Below are positions 36,101 to 48,100 of a DNA stretch of 64,000 bases, one piece after another. Position 1 is the first letter of the stretch, and every line of letters starts with the position of its first letter. Source of the DNA: Littorina saxatilis (lineage: Eukaryota; Mollusca; Gastropoda; Littorinimorpha; Littorinidae); the NCBI RefSeq assembly GCF_037325665.1, contig NC_090245.1, positions 73,460,583 through 73,524,582 on the forward strand, in the 5' to 3' direction. The position numbers and the translations under genes are program-made. The notes under the pieces were generated by a model. It was not told where the DNA came from and did not search any database. It saw only the letters and a list, made by a program, of their open reading frames with translations.

Positions 36101-39100
36101 TGTTTTAGTGTGTATATATATATTGCTAAAACATTGGCCAAAGTTTGGTTTCATTGTTGTGAAAAAATAAAAATATGATGTCCAGAATGTATGGGTATAT
36201 TTCACGCAATACGAAAAAGGGGGTATGTATTTTGACTAAGAAGCATTTTTTTTCTTATGAAGGCTCTGTTTGCAACAAAACTGTTTCTGTTCACTTGTAT
36301 GAAGATTGTGCTAACACAAAAACATAACAAATACCAACTGATTTTCCATTTGGTGGTCATGTAAGCATTGTGAACATGTCCGAAAAATCTGATCACACAC
36401 AAATCACGCCTAAGAAAGTGGCCATGCAGACCTGAACGGCCAGTGTATGGTGGCAGAGTTGGAAAAATCTTGATGCCAATCCTTCATCAAAAACCGAAGA
36501 AAATCGTCTTTGTTTTCATCACTTGCCCCCCATACCTGCCCCCACACCAGCAAAAGTCTCTTCTCCCTCACCACCACCGCGTGCTTCTTCGTCACGCCCA
36601 CTTTGTTTGTTTGTTTGTTGCTTAACGTCCAGCCGACTACGCAGAGCCATATCAGGACGAGGAAGGGGGGGATGAAGGGGGCCACTTGTCAAGCGATTCC
36701 TGTTTACAAATGCACTAACCCATTACTTGTGTCCCAGCAGGCTTTAGTAAAACTAAATTAATACCTACTGGAAGATTACCAGTTTCCAGTATGTTAAAAT
36801 AGGCTTAACCTATCTACTGCTGGACTTACATCAGAACACTAACAGATTAAACTTATACATGAATCGCGAGACAAGCGGCAAGAGAAGAGATTTTTGGAAA
36901 AAATACAGGTGAATGAGCAAGAAGGCAGAAAAAAGAAAAGAATTCATGAAGAAAAAGAGAGCATGACAGGAAAAAGGAGCCAAAAATCTACCTAACAGCA
37001 AACTAGAAAGCTCCTGCGGTTCCAAAAACAGGAGGGGCCTTTAATTTCATAACCGCAGTGCCCCACTGCGGGAGTCACGCCCACTCTCACTTTCAGTTTC
37101 ACCTTCACTCCCCACTTCAGTTTCGCCAATGTCAACATCATCCTCCACATCAGAATCTTCCAGATCTGAGCCCTCTGTTGTCAACAATTCAATAGTCTCT
37201 TGCAACGTAAAACGTCATGTACGAGGATTGTTTACACCATGATTGCCAGACGAAGCAGTAGGCGTCGCCATCTTGTCAAGCGAGACGCGCAGAGCTAGGG
37301 ATCAGCCACAAACTTCGCAGCTAAACCCTATCACAAAGGCTTGTCTTGTGAAGCTAAGAGTGCATTCGCACTTATAGAAGACCAAAGAAGGGAGCTATAC
37401 CTTTTAGTTTCGCATCTGACCCCCAACCTCTAACCAAGTTACCTACAAACTCGCGGAACGCAAATGCGCAAGTGATGTGAGCCTCGGGACCTGATATGCG
37501 GTCCTTAGTATACAAAGAGTTAAAATTCATGTATATCAGCCAACAGAGGACTAAACAGCAATTAGTGCCTGTCAGTGTCAAATACACTATAGAAACAAGA
37601 AGGGCAAAGCCCATACGACTCACATGCTTGACCTCGACCTTTAGGGTAACTAAACCTAGCAAAGACATCATACACTAAGAACTGCTTTACACATTTTTCC
37701 TACCAAAATACATGTGACCTTGACCCAAGGTCAAGGTCATCCAAGGTCATGCAACACAAAGCTGTTAATTCAAAACATAGGAAGTACAATGGTGCTTATT
37801 GGCTCTTTCTACCATGAGATATGGTCACTTTTAGTGGTTCACTACCTTATTTTGGTCACATTTCATAAGGGTCAAAGTGACCTTGACCTTGATCATATGT
37901 GACCAAATGTGTCTCATGATGAAAGCATAACATGTGCCCCACATAATCTTTAAGTTTGAAACAGTTATCTTCCATACTTCAGGGTCAAGGTCACTTCAAA
38001 ATATGTATACAATCCAACTTTGAAGAGCTCCTGTGACCTTGACCTTGAAGCAAGGTAAACCAAACTGGTATCAAAAGATGGGGCTTACTTTGCCCTATAT
38101 ATCATATATAGGTGAGGTATTGAATCTCAAAAACTTCAGAGAAAATGGGAAAAATGTGAAAAATAGCTGTTTTTTAGGCAACATTTATGGCCCCTGCGAC
38201 CTTGACCTTGAAGCAAGGTCAAGATGCTATGTATGTTTTTTGGGGCCTTATCATACACCATCTTGCCAAATTTGGTACTGATAGACTGAATAGTGTCCAA
38301 GAAATATCCAACGTTAAAGTTTTCCGGACGGACGGACGGACGTCCGGACGACTCGGGTGAGTACATAGACTCACTTTTGCTTCGCATGTGAGTCAAAAAT
38401 GTGTATTGACTCGAGTCTGTATGCCGGCAAGCATCTTTTTTGACTGAGGACTCATGATGTCCAAAAATAGTCGCCCAAATGTGCAAAAGTCAGACCATGG
38501 TAGTTTGTAGTGAGATGCAATTAAAACCATTACAATTCAGGATTTGCGCTGGCAATTCTACAAAAAGGAATATATCCTTTCAAGTATGAATCTTGGCTCC
38601 AGCAGACCTGTGCACACTCAAAACGCTCATCAGTAGTAAACCAACCAAATTTCAGTAGTTTGTTTGTTTATTTGTTGCTTAACGTCCAGCCGACTACGCA
38701 GAGCCATATCAGGACGAGGAAGGGGGGGATGAAGGGGGCCACTTGTCAAGCGATTCCTGTTTACAAATGCACTAACCCATTACTTGTGTCCCAGCAGGCT
38801 TTAGTAAAACTAAATTAATACCTACTGGAAGATTACCAGTTTCCAGTATGTTAAAATAGGCTTAACCTATCTACTGCTGGACTTACATCAGAACACTAAC
38901 AGATTAAACTATACATGAATCGCGAGACAAGCGGCAAGAGAAGAGATTTTTGGAAAAAATACAGGTGAATGAGCAAGAAGGCAGAAAAAAGAAAAGAATT
39001 CATGAAGAAAAAGAGAGCATGACAGGAAAGAGGAACCAAAAATCTACCTAACAGCAAACTAGAAAGCTCCTGCGGTTCCAAAAACAGGAGGGGCCTTTAA

Positions 39101-42100
39101 TTTCATAACCGCAGTGCCCCACTGCGGGAAATTTCAGTAGTTTTTAAAATGTTTCAGTAGTAAGCTGTAACGACAGTTCAAGACATAATTCTGCTCACAA
39201 AGCACATAATTTTACGATCTCCAGGTTGTCTTGAGAATAACTTGACTTCCAGCACTGTTGTGCTGTTTTCTTCTTCTTTGGTGACTGAGCTGGTGTCTCA
39301 TCTTCACTATCTGAATCTCGCACTCCTTTTTACATTTAGTCAAGTTTTGACTAAATGTTTTAACATAGAGGGGGAATCGAGACGAGGGTCGTGGTGTATG
39401 TGTCTGTGCGTGTGTAGAGCGATTCAGAGTAAACTACTGGACCGATCTTTATGAAATTTTTCATCATAGTTCCATTTTTTCGATAAGTCTTTTATGACGT
39501 CATATCCGGCTTTTTGCAGAAGTTGAGGCGGCACTGTCACACCCTCAATTTTTAATCAAATTGATTGAAATTTTGGCCAAGCAATCTTCGACGAAGGCCG
39601 GACTACGGTATTGCATTTCAGCATGGCGGCTTACAAATTAATTAATGACTTTGGTCATTAAAAATTGTAATAAAAATTATTTTTTTTATAAAACAATCCA
39701 AAATTACTTTTATTTTATTCTTCATCATGTACTGATTCCAAAAACATAAATATGTTAAATTCGGATTAAAAACAAGCTCTGAAAATTAAAAATTATGATT
39801 AAAATTAAATTTCCGAAATCTTTTTAAAAACTATTTCATCTTATTCCTTGTCGGTTCCTGATTCAAAAAACATATAGATATATGTTTGGATTAAAAACAC
39901 GCTCAGAAAGTTAAAACGAAGAGAGGTACAGTAAAGCGTGCTATGAAGCACAGCGCAACCGCTACCGCGCCAAACAGGCTCGTCACTTTCACTGCCCTTT
40001 GCACTAGCGGCGGACTACGTTCAGTTTCATTCTGCGAGTTCCACAGCTTGACTAAATGTAGTAATTTCGCCTTACGCAACTTGTTTTTCATTTCCATGTT
40101 TCACATCAATCACAAGTTGCCACGCAGACGATGGACGGACTAAGTCTAAGAACAAAGACCCAATGCTGAGAACACGGTAAATGGGAAAACGTCTTTTCAG
40201 CGCAACGGCCAACTAATTGGTCAAAACATCTTATAACAGAAAAAAAGTACTTTTTTTTTTAAGTAATACATCGGAATTATCAAAATTCCGTAGCACCGTA
40301 TTCTGCATATAAAAATCGGAAAAACCGTAGATGTGCACAGGTCTGCTCCAGCAAAAACAGATTACTCGATTACACCAACCACAGCAATAATTTTCTAATT
40401 TCTTTTAAAAAAAAAATCAAATCAAACCATTAACTACACTACAACCTGTTGCCTACTTCCTTTACATTTCTGGTTCAAGAAACCATTGGGGATTGACTGG
40501 TCAGCTATTCCAGGATCTTAAGTATTACACAGAGAATGCAGACCTGTGCACACTCAAAACGCTCATTAGTAAACCAACCAAATTTCAGTAGTTTTTAAAA
40601 TGTTTTAGTAAGCTGTAACGACAGTTCAGCTCACAAAGCACACAAACGGAAACACTATGACGCAGTAGAATGGGAATTACTATTTATTAACAAGCCAAGG
40701 TGAAACATCAACACTGTTGTAACATTTGTTCTGAAAATGTCTTTGGTCTCGTCATTCTGACATTCATTCATCACTGGACTATCTTGAGAATAACTGGACT
40801 TCCAGCACTGTTGTGCCGTTTTCTTTTTTGTTGTTGTTTAAACAGTATTTTATTCGTAAACAGACACATGATAATATAACATCATTAAGAAGGAGCACAA
40901 CAAGTTTAAAACTTATGCTTCGCTCTGTAAGTGGTATTAAGCCAGATTCTGTATTAAATTTTTCGTGTGAAGTGCCTTTAACCGCACCAACAATAATTCT
41001 AATGGATTCGAGTTGCAACTTCTCCAGCTCATCTGAAAGCTTCTTAACAATTATCCCACACAACATCGCAATAATCAAAATGAGGTAAAATAAAGGATTA
41101 ATACATTGCTTCTATGGATCTTCGACAGAGCCTATATTGATAAGATTTTAAACAAGCCACAAGTACTCGACAAGTTGCCACAATAGACTGTATGTGTAAG
41201 GCCCACTTACAATTATCTTGAAAAATAACACCTAAATGTTTATGACTTTCTTTTTCTATGAGGGCTACATCGCCAAAAACAAGGGAAAATTTCTGTATAC
41301 ACAGACATGAGACCAGCAAATGTTCCAAAAGTAGGAAAGTAAGCCGGGGTCCAGAGGCCGCATAGCGGCATAGGCCCCTGGTGGGGTCCAGGGGCAACGC
41401 CCCGTTAGGGGGTTCAGGGGGGCAGCCCCCTAGGCCTGACGGAAAATTAATGTTAAAATTATAAAGGCCATTTTGGGGCCTCTCCTGATAGCAAAAAATT
41501 AGATCATGCCTTTTTAAAAAGCTATAAAAATGACAAGAATAATATGTTTTTTAGCATTTTAAACAAAAGTGTAATTTATAACAATCACACACACACAAAA
41601 CTTACTTGAAAACTTTCAGAACCAACACATTTTTTCCACCAAGTCCGTATTTCACCACGCAGTGGCCGTTGTCGCACCACGTGCACACGGCCTGACCGGG
41701 AATAGATATCTTGGCGATACTGTCGCCAATGAGCTAGCGCCTTTCTTTCTTGTTGATTATGACAGTCATTTCTTCTGACAGCCAGTTGGCTTTCCACTTG
41801 TTTTTCACACTTTGGTCGTCGATCGTAAGAGCTTCCACAGCCAACAAAACAATACGGAATCCAGACGCCATGATGCTACCTTTTTCACCTTCGGCGTTTG
41901 GAGATCGGCAGCCAATCAAAACAACCCGCAAACCGCCATCGGTGAATAATTAGGCCTAGGCGATAATCGTCGGATATCGACAGCCAATCAAACGCGACCC
42001 ATGATACTGCTATGGGTTCACGCGAGTGCTGGGGTGCGAATGCACTGACTTCAGACGCAGACAGCTTCAGCTGAACGGTTCATACCACCACCACCCCCAC

Positions 42101-45100
42101 CCCCTTTTTTTCTCAACGAATTTGCATTGATCTCAAGAATGGTCTGTGAGCTAAGGAAAATATCGGAATTCCGATAAAATTCGGACCAGTCCCATGTCTG
42201 ATACATCGTTGACCGGAAAAGGATATTAACTCTTTTCGACTGATTAAATTTCACTTTCCATTTAATGGCCCAATTTGCAATCTTACCTAAATCAGAATTA
42301 GGTATTTCAGTTCTACGGAAAGGGTCATCGAGGCTTAAGGGCAGACCGGGTAGGCAAAATGAGTTATTTTTGGTCTCATACACCTTTTTGGGGTTGTTGC
42401 ATTTTTCACACCTTTGAACATCCTGGAATGCATTCAATAATCTGCTTTTGTCATTTTAGACATGTATTCATGTAAATAAAACCATTTTCAAACCGATGTT
42501 TTGTTGTTTTTGTCTGTGTTTTATCAAAAAAATCGAAAAAATGGTCAACTTTGGATACTCCGTGCTGGTAAATGTGCGCACATGACATGACCCTTCGCTG
42601 TTCAAACTGTGTGGAAATTTCCGTTCTTCAAGATGACGTCATCACCGTTGGGGAATTTCCGTTGACATAGGCACAAAGAGAGAGAATCCGTTCCAACCGA
42701 AACCCCGGAATTAATATATGCAAATATATGTAGGTCAAAGGCATTTGGCGCAAGCGCAGTAGACAACTTATCAGTCCCCCGGTGTCAACAAATCCATGAC
42801 GTTTTCACCGATTCAGCAGCATTTTTCAAAGTTTTGAGCTGCGGAGAACAACCCTAACATTGGAAATGTTCGGCATAGTGGCAAGAAATATCAGAGAAAG
42901 ATGAACCAGCAGCAGCGAACAGTAGAAGGAAGTAACAACACTCCGAAATGAACCAACATGATCGTATTTAAGCAGACGACATTCTAAGATTCTTGACTCG
43001 ACGAGGTGGGTTTTGCTTCTTTCTCTTTTCGATCTTGTTTGTTTGACAACGTGATTTATTGCACATCGTTATGTTGTTGTAAGAATGTGTTAGGGTTTGC
43101 AGGTAAATGATAAACAGTTTGTGTCTGAAGTATTTTGCGGGTTTCTTGATCCAATTTACTGACCATGCCGCCGCCGCACACCCCACCCCCCCCCCCCCCC
43201 CTCCCTCCCTCCCTCCCTCGATCATCTCTGTGATATCGTCTTCACAACCCCTATTTTATTGTTCTTCGCTGGCCAGTCCTTGAGAGCTTACTATGGTGTA
43301 ACATGTCATCAGTATTCTTTGTCTGGGGTCAAACTGAGAAGCAGCATCTGAGCGATGTACGACTGACACAGTTTCTGTTTCTGGTCATTGACCGTAGGAA
43401 AATAAGTACCCTACTAGAGAGCGTTCTCTAATTCTAAAGGATTGGTTTACACCAGCATGGCTGACCAACCTATCATTGACAGCAATATTGTTGTCAAATC
43501 TTTTCCATTAACTAAGGAATAAAAAAAATAGATCCAATTTACTTCACCAAAGAAAAAAAAGAGTTAAACTAAAGGACTGGGGATGCAACTCATGAATCAA
43601 AAGCATAAAGATCACCTGCAAACAGTGCTAGGTTTAGGAAATCTGAAAATGTATACACACACACAGAACACACACACACACAAAACAGACAACAGACAAG
43701 AAACAAGCAAATACATAGCAAGTGTGATGAAATAAATTAATTTTAAAAGAAAAATATGAAAAGAAAGAAAGAAAGAAAATAATTCAGCTAGTTTCAGTAT
43801 TAGTTCCTGTGTGTATGTGATTGTGTGGTTACTCAAATCCCATAGTAAACTTGACATGTACATTTTGTGATAGGGGCCAATTAATGAATGTCTTTTGTGT
43901 GTGTGTGTGTGTTCGTCAACCGACATATGTGGGTACGAGCCGCTGAGGTGGTTGTAAGAAAACCCGCCTGGTTCAGTGGTTGGGGGCTGATTGGGATTTC
44001 TGATTTACCAGCCTAGCCAAAAAGTTGAGGTACACCCCATGTAACATGGTCATTTGCAAAATAAAGTACAAGCACTTGTTGACGTTTATATTGAGTCTTA
44101 AAATTTGCAGCTTATTACAAACAAAAACCATGGACAGTTGTATCAAATATTAAATCAGTGTTTGTGTATTTATTAGGTTGGAGCAAGGGGAGAGCCAGTC
44201 CTCCTGTGGTGGCAGCGAGGAGAAAGATTGACCTGATGGAAAAGTTTGCTAAACCGGAACTACCCTCTTCCACAGCAGAAACATCAGCTTTGCCATCTTC
44301 TGACCAACCATAAGAAGATACAGATACTTTGCCATCTTCTGACCCATCACAAGCAGATATGGATACTGGTACTGTGCAACGTCACTCCGCTGACATGTGT
44401 TGGGCTTTTGTCAACATTGATCAGCTCAATCTATTGCTGAAAGGTTTATATCCTGTACTGAATGCTTGTCTGGTAGCAGTCTGATTATGAAAGAAGGTGA
44501 TGCATCAGCCCAAGGATTTGCACAGGCCCTGCATCTGGAGTGCATATGAGTGTCCATTCAAGTCTGCAGTTGTTTACTCTTCTCCCGGTGTTTGCAACGC
44601 TTCGGGTGGTAAAGTTGCATTTTAAATAATCCGCGTATGACCATGTTGGTACATGGAAAGGGACATTCAGCTTTACAGAAATTTGCTGCAGTGTTAGGAT
44701 TGAGCACAGAAATACTGTAATTAAAATGTTGCAACTTTTGAATGGCTTGATAGCTTTGTTCCATTTGTGTATATATAAATATCCCATGACCTCCCTTCTT
44801 TGTCTCTGTTACTTCAGTATGGGTATATATGTTGTATTTTTATAGCTCAATAAATACATCATGGACTCAAAAAAATATATGATAGTGCAGATTCCGATTT
44901 GGGCGAAGAACTACTTTGCTCCCGACCTTTGACCTCGCGCCGAACAATGTGACACATTTGTATGAAGTTCCAAAATCGTATTGCACGGCTCAGAAAACCA
45001 TATCAGTTGCACGCAAAAATGAATCTCAGAACTGATCTGATGTATGAGATGCAATAAGCAAACGTTTCTTTCATTATGAAAGCAATGCAGGTGGGAAAAA

Positions 45101-48100
45101 ACGAACATTCAACTTACAAGATAACCAGATGCTAGCGAACCAAAACAAAAACACGAGTACCCTCCCCTTGCTTCGTTAGCAGACGACTTTTGAGAATCTG
45201 TCAGACCGTCCTTACCTGGCACGGTTGGGCTTCGCTATCATCAGCTGTTTCACGTGTTTTGCGAGCAAGTCTACTCTTTTGCCTGGCTCTGCAGTAAGTC
45301 CACATTGGCGATGAAGGTATCTAAGAACTTAACATGTGTGTATTTTTCCGTAATCCAGTCATATTCTTTCAAAATGCAATCAAGCGGCGGTGACAGACTT
45401 GGGTCCTGTTTTCATCGCATCAATACCAGTTTAGGTTCATGCAAACACACTCGCAAAACAGTTTATCATGTAGATACATTTCAAATAGGGAGCAAATGGT
45501 TAAATCTACATATGTGTTCCCTAAAATTTGCTTCTCTGTCAATAAGACTAATTGTATAATAATGCGTTCGAAAAAAAAAACGTGGAATCGATTCTGAATC
45601 GAGTCGAGTAAGCCAAATGGGGGCCAAACCGGTTTCCCCGTTCCGCCGACCTGAAACGCAAAAGAATTGTGCGCTTCAACTAAATGGATTTCTATACGAC
45701 TTCATTACTTTCTTGCAACTTATGAACCTTTACTTAACGCTTTTAAACGGTCTGAAAGTAGTGTTACCGCGTACTTATAGATGCACTCATTCGTTTTATT
45801 TTTTCAGCGACGGTCACTTAGTTTAAGGTTGCAAAAAGGCCATGTCTCGCTGAAAACACTGTTTCACACTCCACAGATCGCAAAAGTGCCGCTAGTAGTC
45901 TACACTTTGTGTTTGATGGTAGAATGGGATATACAGATTACAACACTCGTGGTTTTTTATATGGCTTGTATTTCAGTCAAGACCCAGCGGGAATATCAAT
46001 CGAGAGCCACTCGCCAAAGGCTCGTGTCTCCCGATGATATTCATCCGCTGGGTCTTGACTGAAATACAAGCCATATAAAAAACCACTCGTGTTGTAACCT
46101 ATACTTATGTAATGTTGTTGATGATTTGTGAAGCATCATTTCTATGCAATGGAATAAGAAATAGCCTCCGGCGTACAGCAGCCTTCATCAGGGCCTCCGG
46201 AGTTGCTGTCTGAGCGAACGACGAAGAAGAATAAGAAATCAGTGCATCCGTTGGGTTTTTATGAGTCTGACAGTTTGGTTCTGATCAATATTTTCATATC
46301 AGCACAAACACAGATAATTGACTTTTTTAATGTTTTCATATGATTTTTTTTTAAATCAAAAAAATCTGATAATTTGATTATCAAATCATTTCCCCTTCAT
46401 AGTTAAAGTGTTATTCTGGTTAAAAAAAAAAAACCCATTAATTCAAGCTCTACTGTGGTACTAGTTTACCGGGGTACTAGTGAGACTCTTTTACATGCTG
46501 TTTTCTCTACATGTAATTTGAGACAAAATGTGGTAATTAAAATGTTGTAACTTTTGAATGGCAAGATGGATTTGTTCCAATTTTGTATATGTTGTTTATG
46601 ATTTGTGAAGCACCATTTCTGTGCATGGAATAAGAATACAGTGGATTCCTTGTGTTTTTATGAGTCCGACAGTTTCGTTTTGATTCATATCTGCACTAAC
46701 ATAGATGAGTTTTCAAATGATTTTTAAAAAAAAGTCTGGATAATTTGATCGTCAAATCATTTCCCCATCATAGTAAAGTGGTTATTCTTATAAAAACATA
46801 TCAATTCAGGCTGCACTGTGCTACTAGTTTGAGGTACTGGTTGGAATCTTTCAAATGCTGTTTTCTCTGAATGTAATTTTCAGACAAACATCTGTAATTA
46901 AAATGTTGCAACTTTTGAATGGCTTGATGGATTTGTTTCATTTTTGTTTATGTTGTTTATGATTTGTAAAGCGTCAGTTTTGTGTATGGAATAAGAGTTA
47001 AGTGCATTGGTTGGGTTTTTATGAGTCTGACAGTTTGGTTCTGATTCATGTTTTCATATCGGTACAAACAAAGATGGCTGTTTTCATATGATGTATATAA
47101 AAAAAATCCTGATAATTTGATTGTCAAATCCTTTTTCCTACATAGTAAAGTGGTCATTCTGATAAAAACATATGAATTCAGGGTGCACTGTGCTCCTGGT
47201 TTTTTTATGTACTGGTTCAAATCTTTAAAATGCTGTTTTCTCTGAATGTAATTTTCAGACAAAACGCTACAATTAAAATGTTGCAACTTTTGAAAGGCTT
47301 GATGGATTTGTTCAGTTTTTGTATATGTTGTTTATGAGTTGTACAGCATCAGTTCTGTGTATGGAATAAGAGTTCAGTGCATTGGTTGGGTTTTTATGAG
47401 TCTGACAGTTAGGATTTCATGTATTTTTCTTATCAGAACTGAACCGGTAACTGAAAATGCTAAATTAAAATAATATATTGCTTAGAAATGCTTTTCGATA
47501 CACAGAATTATTAAACACACACATATTGCTGCAAAGAAGAAAAATTGGATCAAAACATGCACTGGTTCACAAACTGCAACATTTTAAAAAAAGCACATTT
47601 TATAACGTTTTTCTCACATTTTGGTGAATAAAACCCCCAAAAATTGCTTTTCACTCAAAATTGAAAATGGTTTCCCTTAATTAGGTTATTCTGCTTGCAA
47701 AAATCAAACAAGCAGCAAGCTGTTTCCAAAATAAAAATAAAAAGTGCTTGCCTACCCTGTCCCCCCTTAAATACATGCTGGTATCATCTGCAAATAGTTT
47801 AATCACTGATTCAATACTGTCTACAATGTCGTTTATATAAACCAAAAAGAGAGGTCCTAATACTGACCCTTGGGGAACACCCGCAGAAACCGGCAAAAAC
47901 TGTGACGTACCTTTTACCACAACACATTGTTTTCTTTCCCTCAAATAATTCTCAAACGAAAAATACAACTGTCCCCTTATGCCAATAGGTATAACTTTTT
48001 CATCAAACCCTTGTACCAAACTCTGTCGAAAGCTTTTGACAAGTCAAAGAAAATCGCCTGTGATGTTATCTTATCATCAAAAGCTTTGCATATATCATTA

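Larger units (their letters stand above)
38603..40345. mobile_element. CAGACCTGTGCACA-ended element, copy 1, hosting two repeats
   Basis: Ends CAGACCTGTGCACA and TGTGCACAGGTCTG; target CTCCAG at 38597-38602 and 40346-40351. It contains retroposon G copy 3 (38659-39128) and family D copy 4 (39331-40083), leaving a host element of about 0.5 kb. Confidence 0.83.
42339..47766. mobile_element. 5.4-kb TTAA-flanked DNA element
   Basis: TTAA at 42335-42338 and 47767-47770. Left end GGGCAGACCGGGTAGGCAAA and right end, reversed, GGGGGGACAGGGTAGGCAAG are inverted repeats. Removing it restores the LINE frame through FADDTSMYL|SLDDPFRR. The interior holds a transposase relic (44180-44720), three 360-375 bp tandem units (46.5-47.5 kb), a foldback element and a tiny retroposon. 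TTAA targets fit piggyBac or Kolobok. Confidence 0.85.
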
